Numbered from the stretch's first letter, positions 1 through 8,809 are shown. The stretch is 64,000 nt of DNA from Oceanospirillum beijerinckii DSM 7166 (GCF_000422425.1 NZ_KE383829.1:184021-248020); one strand, 5' to 3'. Notes: generated from the sequence alone by a model not told the origin. Program-made: numbers and translations.

Positions 1-1
1 T

Positions 2-151
2 TGGCAGAAATTTAATGAGCTGATCGAAAAGCTACCTGTACCCGTTTATGCATTGGGTGGTCTGGGGCGTGCAGATATTCGTCGGGCTAAAGGTCTGGGT
101 GGTCAGGGGGTTGCGGGTATTCGTGCCTTCTGGCCCCAGGAAAAAGCCTGA
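2..151 (+). CDS. C-terminal end of a Nudix/thiamine-phosphate-synthase-like protein (partial)
   Basis: Only the last 49 codons and the TGA stop are present; the gene begins before the window. The tail contains VYALGGLGRADIRRAKG and ends GIRAFWPQEKA. The ALGG turn followed by a helix and a G(V/I)A(G/A)IRAFW end is typical of the thiamine-phosphate-synthase-like domain fused behind a MutT/Nudix domain in pseudomonads and relatives. By analogy the full protein would clean oxidised nucleotides (8-oxo-dGTP), but the Nudix domain itself is not visible here. Position just before yacG-coaE-pilD fits that family. A stand-alone ThiE-like protein is the main alternative. Confidence 0.6.
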   Translation, partial: WQKFNELIEKLPVPVYALGGLGRADIRRAKGLGGQGVAGIRAFWPQEKA

Positions 152-214
152 TATCAATTTCCAGATAGCGCCTCCTGATATTTTTTCCTAATTGGACTGG
201 CCTGATTCTGGAGC

Positions 215-251
215 GATAAAAAACCGGTGTTTTTAGCACTGGTTTTTTATC
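215..251. terminator. Bidirectional hairpin terminator
   Basis: A 15-bp stem (215-229 with 237-251, one G-U pair) closes a 7-nt loop. The A-rich 5' arm and T-rich 3' arm make it a plausible intrinsic terminator for the gene ending at 151, and possibly from the other side. Confidence 0.75.
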
Positions 252-367
252 GGCTGTTTATTATCGGATTGGCCTCTGGATAGAGTCGGCAGATAATGAT
301 ATCGGGTCGCTTTTCTCTCTGACTATTTCCACTTAAGGTTTTTTCTCAAGAGGAAAGAGTTGGACTT

Positions 368-507
368 ATACCAAACCAGATAAGTTGTTGTAGGTCGGAA
401 AAGCCGCAAGGCGCCTTCCGACAATCATCCGGTATCGGAATCCGTGTCGGATGGCGCTTCGCTTATCCAACCTACTCTAATATCAAGAAACTTATCGGGA
501 ATGGTAT
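368..507 (-). repeat. ~140-bp palindromic intergenic repeat, family A copy 1
   Basis: The ends are imperfect 19-bp inverted repeats, ATACCAAACCAGATAAGTT at 368-386 and the reverse complement of ATACCATTCCCGATAAGTT at 489-507. The inside carries two further inverted modules (GTAGGTCGGAAAAGCCGC... and ...GCGCTTCGCTTATCCAACC). Read on the minus strand it aligns without gaps along its whole length to 60801-60940. Its right end supplies the first base of the yacG stop codon (507-509). It looks like an ERIC/MITE-type non-coding repeat; 252-367 between it and the terminator shows nothing recognisable. Confidence 0.8.
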
Positions 508-716
508 TAGTAATCTTTGGGATACTGTTCCATTAGATCGCTACTGGCTTCATCAAAGGCCGACTCACCTGCAATTTTATGATTTTCACTGGCCCATTCA
601 CCTAAATCGATCAGGCGGCAGCGGTCGCTGCAAAAGGGGCGATGGATATTATCCTGATTCCACTGAACCTTCTTTTTACAGGTTGGGCAGTCTACGGTCA
701 GTATTTTCTCTGTCAT
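507..716 (-). CDS. yacG: DNA gyrase inhibitor / zinc-binding protein YacG
   Basis: 69 residues, the usual size for YacG. It is a small cytoplasmic zinc-finger protein that in E. coli binds GyrB and inhibits gyrase. The zinc ligands are visible as CPTC (C10, C13) and CSDRC (C29, C33), followed by the family-typical RLIDLGEWA stretch. It is the last gene of the minus-strand run pilB-pilC-pilD-coaE-yacG, an order conserved in pseudomonads and relatives. Its stop codon touches the end of the family A repeat, so the repeat lies directly in the 3' end of this transcript. Confidence 0.93.
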   Translation of the reverse strand: MTEKILTVDCPTCKKKVQWNQDNIHRPFCSDRCRLIDLGEWASENHKIAGESAFDEASSDLMEQYPKDY

Positions 717-753
717 AGTTTTGGTCTTTTAAATTCGGCTAACAGTGATCTGG

Positions 754-1370
754 TTATGATACCAGAGTCAGGTATGTTTTATGGAGATCATCACAGGCGT
801 GTTGCAGGGCTGATAGGTCCTGATCATTGACGATAATATCATCTGCTCGTGCCCTGCGTTCCTCCCGGCTCATTTGAGCAGCAATAATCGCTTTAACCTG
901 ATCTTCGTTATTATTGTCTCGGGCACAGGTACGACTCAACTGTAGCTCGACTGGTACATCAATCAACAGATTTCTTTGGGTCATATCGGATTGCCCACTT
1001 TCAAACAGTAGTGGAGAGACCAGCATCGCGTAGTGCTCAGTGGGCTGTTGTAGCTGCTGGATAATCTCTTCCCGAATAGCAGGGTGAGTGACCGATTCCA
1101 GCCATTGGCGCTCTTCAGGTTGCTGAAACACTGTTTGACGTAGCCAGGGCCTGTTCAGGCTTTGGTCTTCATTGATGGCCTCTGAACCAAAGTGGTTAAC
1201 GATCTGCTGCCAGACCGGTTTATGAGGTTCAACAATCTCTCTGGCGACAACATCAGCATCGACAATGAGGACGCCCAGACTGGTGAAGTAATCAGATGCG
1301 GCAGTTTTACCTGAGCCGATACCACCGGTCAGTCCGATGATTAGTGATGCTTTTTTTTTGTTTGAGTCAT
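754..1370 (-). CDS. coaE: Dephospho-CoA kinase, start region frame-disrupted at an A9 run
   Basis: CoaE phosphorylates dephospho-CoA in the last step of coenzyme A synthesis and is normally essential. The P-loop GLTGGIGSGKT and an intact frame run from 1350 down to the stop at 754. The only sensible start, ATG at 1370 (MTQTKKK...), is in another frame: the 9-A run at 1351-1359 sends it into TAA after nine codons. With 10 A residues it would read MTQTKKKASLIIGLTGG, exactly the expected N-terminus. In the P-loop frame there is no ATG, GTG or TTG before an upstream TGA; the first in-frame start is an internal GTG at 1131, which loses the ATP site. A homopolymer sequencing error, transcriptional slippage on the A run, or a real mutation could explain it. 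Confidence 0.85.
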
Positions 1371-1402
1371 AGTCAAATATCAGTCTATCTACAACCAGGC
1401 CA

Positions 1403-2332
1403 TTAAATAAACAGTGACTGCATCAGTCTCTGTATCGTGTCGGGAAAATATAGCACTAACCAACCGGCAATAGCTAAAGCGGGGCCAAAGGGGATAGCGC
1501 TGCCAGGAGGTGATTTTTTAGTCAGGCGGAGTAGCAGTGCCATAACCAATCCTGACAAAGCGCTGATTAGCATAATCGGAGGTAAAGCAATCCATCCGGC
1601 CCAAGCGCCTATAGCCGCTAATAACTTAAAGTCACCATAACCCATACCCTCTTTTCCAGTCAGTAGTTTAAATAGCCAGTACACACTCCATAGCACCAGA
1701 TAACCGGCCACGGCTCCCCATAAATAAAGATCCAACTGACTCTTATTGGTTACGCTATGGAAAAGTAAGCCTGCCCAGAGCAGTGGTATTGTCAGTGTAT
1801 CGGGCAGTAGTTGGGTATTCAGATCTATCGTTAGAAGAGCCAACAGGCAGAGACTGACAGAGAAATAGACGATAGCCTCCAAGGTAAAGCCAAACTGGAC
1901 AGTACTAACCAGCGCCAGTGAACCTGCTAAGAGTTCTATCAGGGGATAACGCAAAGAGATGGTTGTTTTACAGTGGCGGCAACGACCTTTCAGCAGAAGA
2001 AAACTGATCAAGGGTATATTGTCATAAGGAGCAATCTTATGCAGACAATGGGGGCAATGAGATCCGGGCCAGGCAACATTGTAGCTTTCAGGTAGCGCTT
2101 CAGGTTCGGTTTGCTGCACATGTTTTTGGTTGAGTTGAGGCTGTGCGGACGTATTTGCCTGCAAGCTGTTATCAGCGAAAAGCATGCTCTCGCTTTGCCA
2201 GGCAGAGAGCTCATCCTGCCACTGTCGTTGCAGTATAATGGGTAGCCGGTGAATGACTACATTTATAAAACTGCCCAGCGACAGGCCGAAGAGAAAAATA
2301 AATGGGTAAAGCAGGTTGAGATTTTCGCGCAT
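1403..2332 (-). CDS. pilD: Type IV prepilin peptidase/N-methyltransferase PilD
   Basis: Inner-membrane aspartyl protease that cleaves the leader of PilA and pseudopilins and methylates the new N-terminus. 309 residues. The zinc-binding cytoplasmic domain has CPHC (C93, C96) and CRHC (C118, C121). The two catalytic aspartates sit in LLTIDLNTQLLPD (about D170/D178) and GYGDFK (D234), followed by several membrane helices. Residues about 40-85 form a longer, Gln/Ser-rich stretch than is usual before the first Cys pair. It lies downstream of pilC and upstream of coaE, as in pseudomonads; the gap to pilC is about 80 bp. Confidence 0.95.
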   Translation of the reverse strand: MRENLNLLYPFIFLFGLSLGSFINVVIHRLPIILQRQWQDELSAWQSESMLFADNSLQANTSAQPQLNQKHVQQTEPEALPESYNVAWPGSHCPHCLHKIAPYDNIPLISFLLLKGRCRHCKTTISLRYPLIELLAGSLALVSTVQFGFTLEAIVYFSVSLCLLALLTIDLNTQLLPDTLTIPLLWAGLLFHSVTNKSQLDLYLWGAVAGYLVLWSVYWLFKLLTGKEGMGYGDFKLLAAIGAWAGWIALPPIMLISALSGLVMALLLRLTKKSPPGSAIPFGPALAIAGWLVLYFPDTIQRLMQSLFI

Positions 2333-2414
2333 GAAGGTCTCTTATCTTGTCCCGATCTGATTGTTCAATAGGCATGGGGACAGTGTTAATTGGTTGAGTA
2401 CACTGGGTTTTCAA

Positions 2415-3647
2415 TTAAAAAAGACTACCCATTTTGAACATTGGCAGATACATGGCGAGTACCATACCACTGACGAGTACACCTAAGAAACTGATTACCA
2501 TAGGCTCTAACAAGGTGGTCATATTCTCCACCGCATCATCGACTTCCTGTTCATACAAATCGGCAACCTTATCCAGCATGCAGTCAAGTGAGCCAGACTC
2601 TTCACCAATCAAAACCATCTGAGTGACCACTGCTGGAAAACGATGGCTGGCTTTGAGAGCAAAGTTCAGCTGTTGGCCTGTGGCTATGCTGTCCCGGGCC
2701 TGAAAGATCACTTTTCGGTAAACCCGATTATCGGCAGCGCCTGCCGAAGATGTCATGGATTCAACCAGAGGGACACCGGCAGAAAAGGTGGTTGATAGAG
2801 TGCGGCTAAAACGGGCGATAGTGGATTTTTTTAGAATATTACCAATGATGGGGAGTTTAAGGCTCAGGGCATCAAGCTTATAGGCAAAATCTTCAGATTT
2901 TTTATAACTGCTGACCAGTATAAGAGAAACTGACATCAGTGCGATTATAATAGACCACCAATAGTGTTCGACAAAAACTGAAGTATTGATAACGACTTGA
3001 GTTATCCAGGGGAGTTCTGCATTAAAGCCTTTGAACAGGGACTCAAACTGAGGCACTACCTTAAGTAGCAGGATCAGGGTAACGATTATACCAACAGTTA
3101 AAACCGCTATTGGATAATACAATGCCTTTTTAACCTTGGCCTGTAAACGCTCAGTTTTTTCTTGATATAGTGCAACTCGATCCAGCATGGTTTCTAATGC
3201 TCCGGCCTGTTCTCCGGCTTCAATCAGGTTGCAAAACAGTTTGTCGAAATGCTTACCTTGTTTGCGCAGTCCAGAGCTGAGCATATTGCCATCGGCCACT
3301 TCGTTGCGAATTGTGACAACGATTCTTTGCATTGCAGGATTTTCCAAACCTTCTGCGACAATGTTCAGGGATTGAATCAGAGGGATGCCTGCACGAATCA
3401 TAGTCGATAATTGGCGGGTAAATAGCATAATATCTTTGCTGGTGGCTTGTTTCTCACCAAGACCAAATAAGGGACGGGATTTTCGGCGTACTTTGTGAGG
3501 GGTAATGCCTTGGTGGCGTAGTTGAGCTTTGGCCAGATTCAGGCTGAGAGCACTTAGTTCACCGCTTTGTTTATTGCCTTTGTTATCGACACCTTGCCAT
3601 TGAAAGGATTGAAGCTGCTGCCTATTAAGGTTCTGTTTTGTCGCCAT
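2415..3647 (-). CDS. pilC: Type IV pilus inner-membrane platform protein PilC
   Basis: Polytopic platform protein of the type IVa pilus machine; it links the PilB/PilT motors to pilin assembly. I start it at the ATG at 3647 (MATKQNLNRQQLQ), because AAGGAG lies 8-9 nt upstream. An ATG 18 nt earlier is also open, but this Shine-Dalgarno would fall inside it. The product is 410 residues with two repeated T2SSF domains (about 70-195 and 275-395) and three membrane segments (about 170-190, 215-240 and 375-400). It starts 20 bp after pilB, so pilB-pilC-pilD should be co-transcribed. Confidence 0.94.
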   Translation of the reverse strand: MATKQNLNRQQLQSFQWQGVDNKGNKQSGELSALSLNLAKAQLRHQGITPHKVRRKSRPLFGLGEKQATSKDIMLFTRQLSTMIRAGIPLIQSLNIVAEGLENPAMQRIVVTIRNEVADGNMLSSGLRKQGKHFDKLFCNLIEAGEQAGALETMLDRVALYQEKTERLQAKVKKALYYPIAVLTVGIIVTLILLLKVVPQFESLFKGFNAELPWITQVVINTSVFVEHYWWSIIIALMSVSLILVSSYKKSEDFAYKLDALSLKLPIIGNILKKSTIARFSRTLSTTFSAGVPLVESMTSSAGAADNRVYRKVIFQARDSIATGQQLNFALKASHRFPAVVTQMVLIGEESGSLDCMLDKVADLYEQEVDDAVENMTTLLEPMVISFLGVLVSGMVLAMYLPMFKMGSLF

Positions 3648-3667
3648 ATTTTCTGCTCCTTGCATTT

Positions 3668-5362
3668 TTAGTCCTGAGTTACTCGGTTGATTTCCGTTAA
3701 GCTGGTGATCCCATTTAGCGCCTTGATTAAGCCTGAATAGCGTAGGCTGATAGAGCCTTCTTTACGTGCTTGTTCTGCCAGCTCAATGGAGTTGGCGTGA
3801 TTGATGATCAACCGTGATATTTCAGTGCTAATTGGCATCACTTCGTAGATCCCGACCCGTCCTTTATAACCTTGATGGCACGCTTCGCACCCGACGGCAT
3901 CAAATAACGTGGCTTGTTTGATCTCCTGCTCTGATAGGCCTTCAGAGAGCAGCATTTCGATGGGGATCTCTATTGATACTTTGCAGATTGGACATAGCTT
4001 TCTGGCCAGTCGTTGCGCAATAATCAGATTGACTGAGGTCGCAATGTTATAGGCGGGTATACCCATATTGCTCAAGCGGGTCAGCGTTTCAGCAGCACTA
4101 TTCGTATGCAGAGTGGATAATACCAAGTGACCGGTTTGGGCTGCTTTAATGGCAATCTCGGCAGTTTCCAGGTCACGAATCTCGCCGACCATCACCACAT
4201 CTGGATCCTGACGTAAAAAGGCCCTGAGTGCAGTGGCAAAATCCAGCCCTACTTTGGTATTTACATTAACCTGATTGATACCCTCAAGGTTGATCTCTAC
4301 CGGGTCTTCTGCAGATGAGATATTGCGTTCTGGGGTATTTAGAATATTTAAACCGGTATAGAGCGTGACCGTTTTGCCACTCCCCGTAGGGCCCGTTACC
4401 AGTATCATTCCCTGAGGTTGAAGCAGCGTTTTTTGGTAGTGACTCTGTTGTGCTTCGATAAAACCGAGTTCATCAATGTTGATCCGGGAGGCACTGGAGT
4501 CTAATACCCTAAGTACTACTTTTTCTCCCCAGATTGTCGGTAGGGTATTGACCCGGAAATCAATGGTACGGCTTTTAGATACTTTCAGCTTTATACTACC
4601 ATCCTGCGGTATGCGGCGTTCTGAGATGTCCAAATGAGCCATTACTTTGATACGGCTGGTAATACGGTGCCTAAGATTAAATGGTGGGATAAGTGCTTCA
4701 TGTAGTAAGCCATCGGTGCGATAGCGAATCCGAAATTTACGTTCATAGGGCTCAAGGTGAATATCGGATGAGCCAAGCTTTATAGCGTCCAGTAGAATCT
4801 TATTCACAAATTTAACGATAGGTGCGTCGTTGGTATTTGAGGTGCTTTCGGCTACTAATGTTGTGTTGTTATCTTCTTCACTGGTTTTCAGGCTATTGAG
4901 CTCATCTTCTTCCAGCTTGGCTAAAGCTTCTTCATCGCCTTCCAGATAAGCGTCAATCATCACTTTCAGTTGATCATAGGCCACTAGGATCGCTTCTATA
5001 TTTAAATTTGTTTGGAACTGAATTTCATCAACGGCAGCTAGATTGGTTGGGTTCGCAATAGCCAGAAATAATTTGTTACCCCGGAGGTAAAGGGGGAGCA
5101 CCATATGGTGTCGAATTGAGCTATCTTTGACGAGGTTTCTCGGGAGATGTTTGCGGTCAAATGCCGTTAGGTCAATAAATGGCATACCAAACTCTCTGGC
5201 TGCAGCCAGTGCCAGAGCGTTATTAGATACTTTGTTACGGCTTGCTGCATATTGTAAAAATGATTGCCTATGTTGGCTGGCTTCTTCCTGCAATGTTAAT
5301 GCGGTTTGTGTATCCAGCACTTTTTCCTGTGTTAGCCGTCGTGCAATGCCCTCTAAATTCAC
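3668..5362 (-). CDS. pilB: Type IV pilus assembly ATPase PilB
   Basis: Cytoplasmic hexameric ATPase that powers pilus extension. 564 residues, family-typical. The N-terminal MshEN/GspE-N domain covers about 1-140. The motor domain has Walker A GPTGSGKT at about 324-331, the Asp box and Walker B in RQDPDVVMVGEIRD, the His box GHLVLSTLHTNSA, and a tetracysteine zinc site with CPIC and CEAC pairs near 455-500. It heads the minus-strand pilus operon and is divergent from pilA across a 580-bp gap. No pilT lies nearby, so retraction must be encoded elsewhere. Confidence 0.95.
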   Translation of the reverse strand: MNLEGIARRLTQEKVLDTQTALTLQEEASQHRQSFLQYAASRNKVSNNALALAAAREFGMPFIDLTAFDRKHLPRNLVKDSSIRHHMVLPLYLRGNKLFLAIANPTNLAAVDEIQFQTNLNIEAILVAYDQLKVMIDAYLEGDEEALAKLEEDELNSLKTSEEDNNTTLVAESTSNTNDAPIVKFVNKILLDAIKLGSSDIHLEPYERKFRIRYRTDGLLHEALIPPFNLRHRITSRIKVMAHLDISERRIPQDGSIKLKVSKSRTIDFRVNTLPTIWGEKVVLRVLDSSASRINIDELGFIEAQQSHYQKTLLQPQGMILVTGPTGSGKTVTLYTGLNILNTPERNISSAEDPVEINLEGINQVNVNTKVGLDFATALRAFLRQDPDVVMVGEIRDLETAEIAIKAAQTGHLVLSTLHTNSAAETLTRLSNMGIPAYNIATSVNLIIAQRLARKLCPICKVSIEIPIEMLLSEGLSEQEIKQATLFDAVGCEACHQGYKGRVGIYEVMPISTEISRLIINHANSIELAEQARKEGSISLRYSGLIKALNGITSLTEINRVTQD

Positions 5363-5945
5363 GGATCCATCCTTATCAGCAATAGCATTAATGTTTTGTA
5401 ATTATTCAGGAGAGGCAGACTAATAAAATCAATATGTTACGTTTTCTCCGCAAGCTTTTCGGTTGCACCAATAATCCATGTGTTATAGAGGTAAATAAAA
5501 CTTCCCAAAAGCTAACACACTGATAATAAAAGGCTTTTAATTTCCTGGGCAGTTAAATTGTTTTTAATAAGTACCCAAACATAAATATTCCGATATTTTC
5601 CGACCGAAGCGGCCGGAAAATACGGGCTTTATACGGGAAAAAGTACTGTGTACTTACTTAATTAAGCACACCAAAATAGATTTTTCTATCCTCTTTGGAC
5701 CTTGGTCGGAGAGGATGAGTGTATGCGTGTCGAAAAATCTTTGTTCCGGTAATTGATACTATTCATTATGGGACAGAGATCAGGTTTTAGTTATTTTTTG
5801 TAGCGTATTTCTTTAAATGGATTGTAAAAGAAATGTCCATGCCTAAACTCTTTGAGGAAGCAATATTCAATAAAAAATACGCTTATTCCTGAGAATAATC
5901 ATGCTTTTCTGCTCGTTAAATGAATCAATTTCAAGGAGTATAGAA
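5363..5945. other. pilB-pilA divergent intergenic region with a hairpin
   Basis: About 580 AT-rich bases between divergent pilB and pilA must hold promoters for both. The clearest structure is an imperfect hairpin at 5594-5622: TATTTTCCG pairs with CGGAAAATA, then CCG-AAG-CGG inside after one mismatch. No T run follows on either strand, so it is not a standard terminator. I looked for a sigma-54 type pilA promoter (TGGCAC-N5-TTGCA) and did not find a convincing one. No tRNA gene is present, unlike some pseudomonad pilA loci. Confidence 0.5.
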
Positions 5946-6365
5946 ATGAAAAAAATGAAGTCAATTCTCACGCAGCATCAGAAAGGCTTTACTCTTGTCG
6001 AGCTTATGATTGTTGTCGCGATTGTTGGTATTCTTGCTGCTGTGGCGGTGCCCCAGTATCAGGATTATACCCGTAAGGCTAAATTGGCTGAGCTGGATTC
6101 ATTTGCGGCTAAATATAAAGCTGAGGTTGCGGTTTGCTATATGGCTGAAGGCAAGCTGGATGATTGTGATAATGGCAGTAAGGGCGTATCAGCAACAGTA
6201 AAGGTGGGTCGTATTGCTTCAGTGACAGTGACCAATGGTATAATTGCAGTGAAGAGTGTTGATGGTTTGGCCAGTGATGGCAACAAGGCTGTGAAGAGAA
6301 CATTTACACCTACAGTTGATATAGCCAAGGGAGTTACCTGGGATTCGGCAGATGTTGAGGAATAA
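5946..6365 (+). CDS. pilA: Major type IV pilin PilA
   Basis: Structural subunit of the type IVa pilus. The start is the ATG at 5946, preceded by AAGGAG with 7-nt spacing; an upstream in-frame start at 5901 lacks support. 139 residues. The leader ends at G14-F15 and is cut by PilD; the mature N-terminus is [19 protein letters not shown] with the essential Glu at mature position 5. The globular part has only two cysteines, C64 and C74 ([11 protein letters not shown]), and none near the C-terminus, so the usual C-terminal disulfide loop is absent. Divergent from pilB. Confidence 0.93.
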   Translation: MKKMKSILTQHQKGFTLVELMIVVAIVGILAAVAVPQYQDYTRKAKLAELDSFAAKYKAEVAVCYMAEGKLDDCDNGSKGVSATVKVGRIASVTVTNGIIAVKSVDGLASDGNKAVKRTFTPTVDIAKGVTWDSADVEE

Positions 6366-6388
6366 TCTAGAGTGTTAAGGGGTTAGAA

Positions 6389-6877
6389 ATGCAGCAATAT
6401 TTAGCGAAACTATCACGTTATCATTGTTGGGCAACAGAAAAATTGTTTGATTCTGTTGCCTTGCTCTCGGAAGAACAGTATCGATCGAATGAAGGGCTAT
6501 TCTTTGGTAGTGTGCACGGTACATTAAATCATTTGTTGCTGGTCGACCAGTTATGGTTATCCCGTATCAATGGAGAGCCTTACCCTGTTAGTGACCTCAG
6601 CCATGAAATTGAAACCGATGCTAAGATGCTTGAGGCAGCACTGCTCAATCAATGTGATCTTTGGTTCAGAACCTGTGCTGCAATGACTGAACGGCGATTG
6701 GCACAAGATATAAAGTTTCGTAATTTGGCAGGTGAAGAAGGCAGGATTAATGCTGCAGATCTTTTAATCCATGTGTTTAATCACGGTACCCATCATAGAG
6801 GCCAGATTTCTGCCGTTCTGGCTGAGCTCGGTGTGTCTGTACCTGAAATGGATTATTACTACTTTGTAAAAAAATAA
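6389..6877 (+). CDS. DinB-family metal-dependent protein
   Basis: 162 residues with the four-helix DinB/YfiT-like fold expected from its motifs. An N-terminal helix carries YHCWATEKLFD, the first metal histidine lies in HGTLNHLLLVDQLW, and the C-terminal pair in HVFNHGTHHRGQI. Members of this family bind a divalent metal and several act as thiol-dependent transferases (mycothiol, bacillithiol); the substrate here is unknown. It starts 23 bp after the pilA stop and could be read through from it, but its role in pili is not suggested by sequence. Confidence 0.85.
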   Translation: MQQYLAKLSRYHCWATEKLFDSVALLSEEQYRSNEGLFFGSVHGTLNHLLLVDQLWLSRINGEPYPVSDLSHEIETDAKMLEAALLNQCDLWFRTCAAMTERRLAQDIKFRNLAGEEGRINAADLLIHVFNHGTHHRGQISAVLAELGVSVPEMDYYYFVKK

Positions 6878-6942
6878 TATTGTTGCTTGTAGATGAGAGT
6901 ATGTTTTTATTTTTTAGTTGTTTTGTGTTGTTCGCTGAATAA

Positions 6943-6968
6943 AAAGCAAGGCTGTCGCGCCTTGCTTT
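6943..6968. terminator. Convergent terminator hairpin
   Basis: Perfect 10-bp stem AAAGCAAGGC (6943-6952) with GCCTTGCTTT (6959-6968), loop of 6 nt. It lies between the convergent DinB-like gene and the small gene at 7031-7306 and can serve both. Confidence 0.8.
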
Positions 6969-7030
6969 CTTATGCTGTATTAATAAGAGTGAGTAAATAC
7001 TCTACTTTTATTGGTGAGCAATGGGACTTA

Positions 7031-7306
7031 TTAGTATAAGGCCTGCTCTTCATCCATCACTTCTTTTAATACTTCCAGAAATAAGCGGTCTGCATCAGAA
7101 AAGTCTTCTGGGTCATCTGGAATTTTCACACTGGTTAAACTGCTGATTTCCTGAGCCATTGCCACGGCGGCATCCTGAGTGCCGTAGTGTTTACGGGCGA
7201 CCTCTAAAGCAGCAGGAACAATCTGCGGATCTTGCAGCAGCTTTTTGATGAAGTGGCGCAGTTCATTGATAATTCGCGTTTGGTTCATCTCGTTAGCGGT
7301 GCTCAT
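7031..7306 (-). CDS. Small acidic protein of unknown function
   Basis: 91 residues, not recognised. A strong Shine-Dalgarno (AGGAGG) lies 5 nt before the ATG, which supports it as a real gene. The sequence looks all-helical: LRHFIKKLLQ and VPAALEVARKHYG near the N-terminus, then a strongly acidic C-terminal helix (PDDPEDFSDADRLFLEV). No signal peptide, membrane segment or cysteine. It stands alone between two terminatorless gaps and is probably a cytoplasmic accessory protein. The bases 7307-7588 upstream hold nothing I recognise. Confidence 0.7.
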   Translation of the reverse strand: MSTANEMNQTRIINELRHFIKKLLQDPQIVPAALEVARKHYGTQDAAVAMAQEISSLTSVKIPDDPEDFSDADRLFLEVLKEVMDEEQALY

Positions 7307-7588
7307 GGCGCCTCCTTATAGAAACTTACTCATTGTTGTAGTTTTTCTATCAGATCCTCGGCGGCTGCAATTGATCGTTGCAACTTTTCTGCTCGCTTAT
7401 GGCGACCTGTGCCGGGAGATATGTGTTATGTCAAAATTATATAAGCTAAATGGCTGATGAAATAGAACTTTTTTCAGCTCTGACGCTTTTTTACATCTTC
7501 TTAAAAACCATGTTTTTTTTGTGGATTGGCTTTTCTGTCCTATTGCTATAGGACTCATACTGGTTTGATACTTCTTTGTATTTTGACC

Positions 7589-8725
7589 TTATGGATCAGT
7601 GTGATAGCGCTTCCATAGCCTAAGCTCTCCTAACCATGTGTATTGAGTAAGCGGCTGGACTAAGTCTGTCTGGTTAATGTCTTCCGGTAGCGTCGAGTTC
7701 AGGTAAAGATCGATATCGACTTTGTGGTTGAGATAGTGCAATACCAGCTGTGAGGGGTCTGGAACAAAGCCCAGAGGTTGCCAGGCTTGCTGTAAATTCA
7801 GCAGTAACTCCTGTCGTAACGGCAGCGCAGGGTGATCATGATAACTGCGGCGCGAGTCGTCTTCCGCATCAATATGAAAGGTAATATCGTAGCTCAGATC
7901 ATGTTGGTGCAGTAGGGTGATCACCTTCATACCGATCTGATGCCCTTCAGACACGCTGATAGTGGGATTTACCTGCAGGTGGATATCCAGAAAGACCAGG
8001 GCTCCAATCTTGCGGCTGCGCAGGCTATGTACGCCTTTGACCTCTTTAATCTGGCTGGCTAGTTCAATGATACTTCGGGTTTCCTCTTCAGGCAGTGCGG
8101 TATCCAGCAGATCTTTCAGGCTATCACTCATCAGTTTCCAACCGATATGGGCTATCATCAAGCCCACGATGAAGGCTGCGATCTGATCAAGCCATTGAAT
8201 GCCCAGCATACTGCCACCAATACCGATAAATACCACAATAGAAGACAAGGCATCACTGCGGCTATGCCAGGCGTTAGCCTTCAGAAGGTCCGATTTCATC
8301 TTATTCGCGATATGAAGGGTATACCGGAAAATCCACTCCTTACTCACAATAGATATGGCTGCGACGACCAGAGCTGGCCAAGTCGGAATCTGTAAATTTT
8401 CGGCGTTAAGCAGTCTCAACAAACTGTCGTAAGCGATTGCTCCGGCAACGGCGATCAGAATACTGCTGAGTATCAGTGTGCCCAGAGTCTCAAAGCGGGC
8501 ATGTCCGTATGGGTGCTCTTTATCGGGAGCCTGGCGGCCATAATGAGTGGCTATGATCACCAAAGCATCGGTTAGCAGATCAGATAGGGAATGAATACCG
8601 TCAGCGATCAGTGCGTGGGACTGGCTAAACCAGCCCACGATAATTTTGGCAACCCCCAGCAGAGTATCCAGTGCGGCACCGATGAGAGTAACTTTATGGG
8701 CTTCACGGGTATGCTGATGTGGCAT
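7589..8725 (-). CDS. Cation diffusion facilitator family transporter
   Basis: Inner-membrane metal/proton antiporter, 378 residues. Six membrane segments lie within about 1-220. The CDF signature is visible as HALIADGIHSLSDLLTDA in TM2 and the GHARFET motif after TM3, with a second ALSSIVVFIG segment in TM5. The C-terminal cytoplasmic metal-binding domain (about 225-310) is longer than in FieF and is followed by about 70 extra residues with HDHPALP. Likely exports Fe(II), Zn(II) or Mn(II); the metal cannot be decided from sequence. It is 84 bp after the acyltransferase on the same strand. Confidence 0.9.
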   Translation of the reverse strand: MPHQHTREAHKVTLIGAALDTLLGVAKIIVGWFSQSHALIADGIHSLSDLLTDALVIIATHYGRQAPDKEHPYGHARFETLGTLILSSILIAVAGAIAYDSLLRLLNAENLQIPTWPALVVAAISIVSKEWIFRYTLHIANKMKSDLLKANAWHSRSDALSSIVVFIGIGGSMLGIQWLDQIAAFIVGLMIAHIGWKLMSDSLKDLLDTALPEEETRSIIELASQIKEVKGVHSLRSRKIGALVFLDIHLQVNPTISVSEGHQIGMKVITLLHQHDLSYDITFHIDAEDDSRRSYHDHPALPLRQELLLNLQQAWQPLGFVPDPSQLVLHYLNHKVDIDLYLNSTLPEDINQTDLVQPLTQYTWLGELRLWKRYHTDP

Positions 8726-8809
8726 GGTGCCCTCGCAAACAGGTTGTATTGAATGGCTATTGGGCGATCCTTTTCTTTACAAAGTGATCGCCTGAGCTGT
8801 GGTTACTGA

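Noticed and set aside
5760..5945. Sigma-54 promoter for pilA
   Set aside because: No TGGCAC-N5-TTGCA or close variant with correct GG/GC spacing was found.
7370..7410. Possible fifth family B element (ACTTTTCTGCTCGCT)
   Set aside because: Only a loose match to the right end, with no matching left end or internal hairpin.
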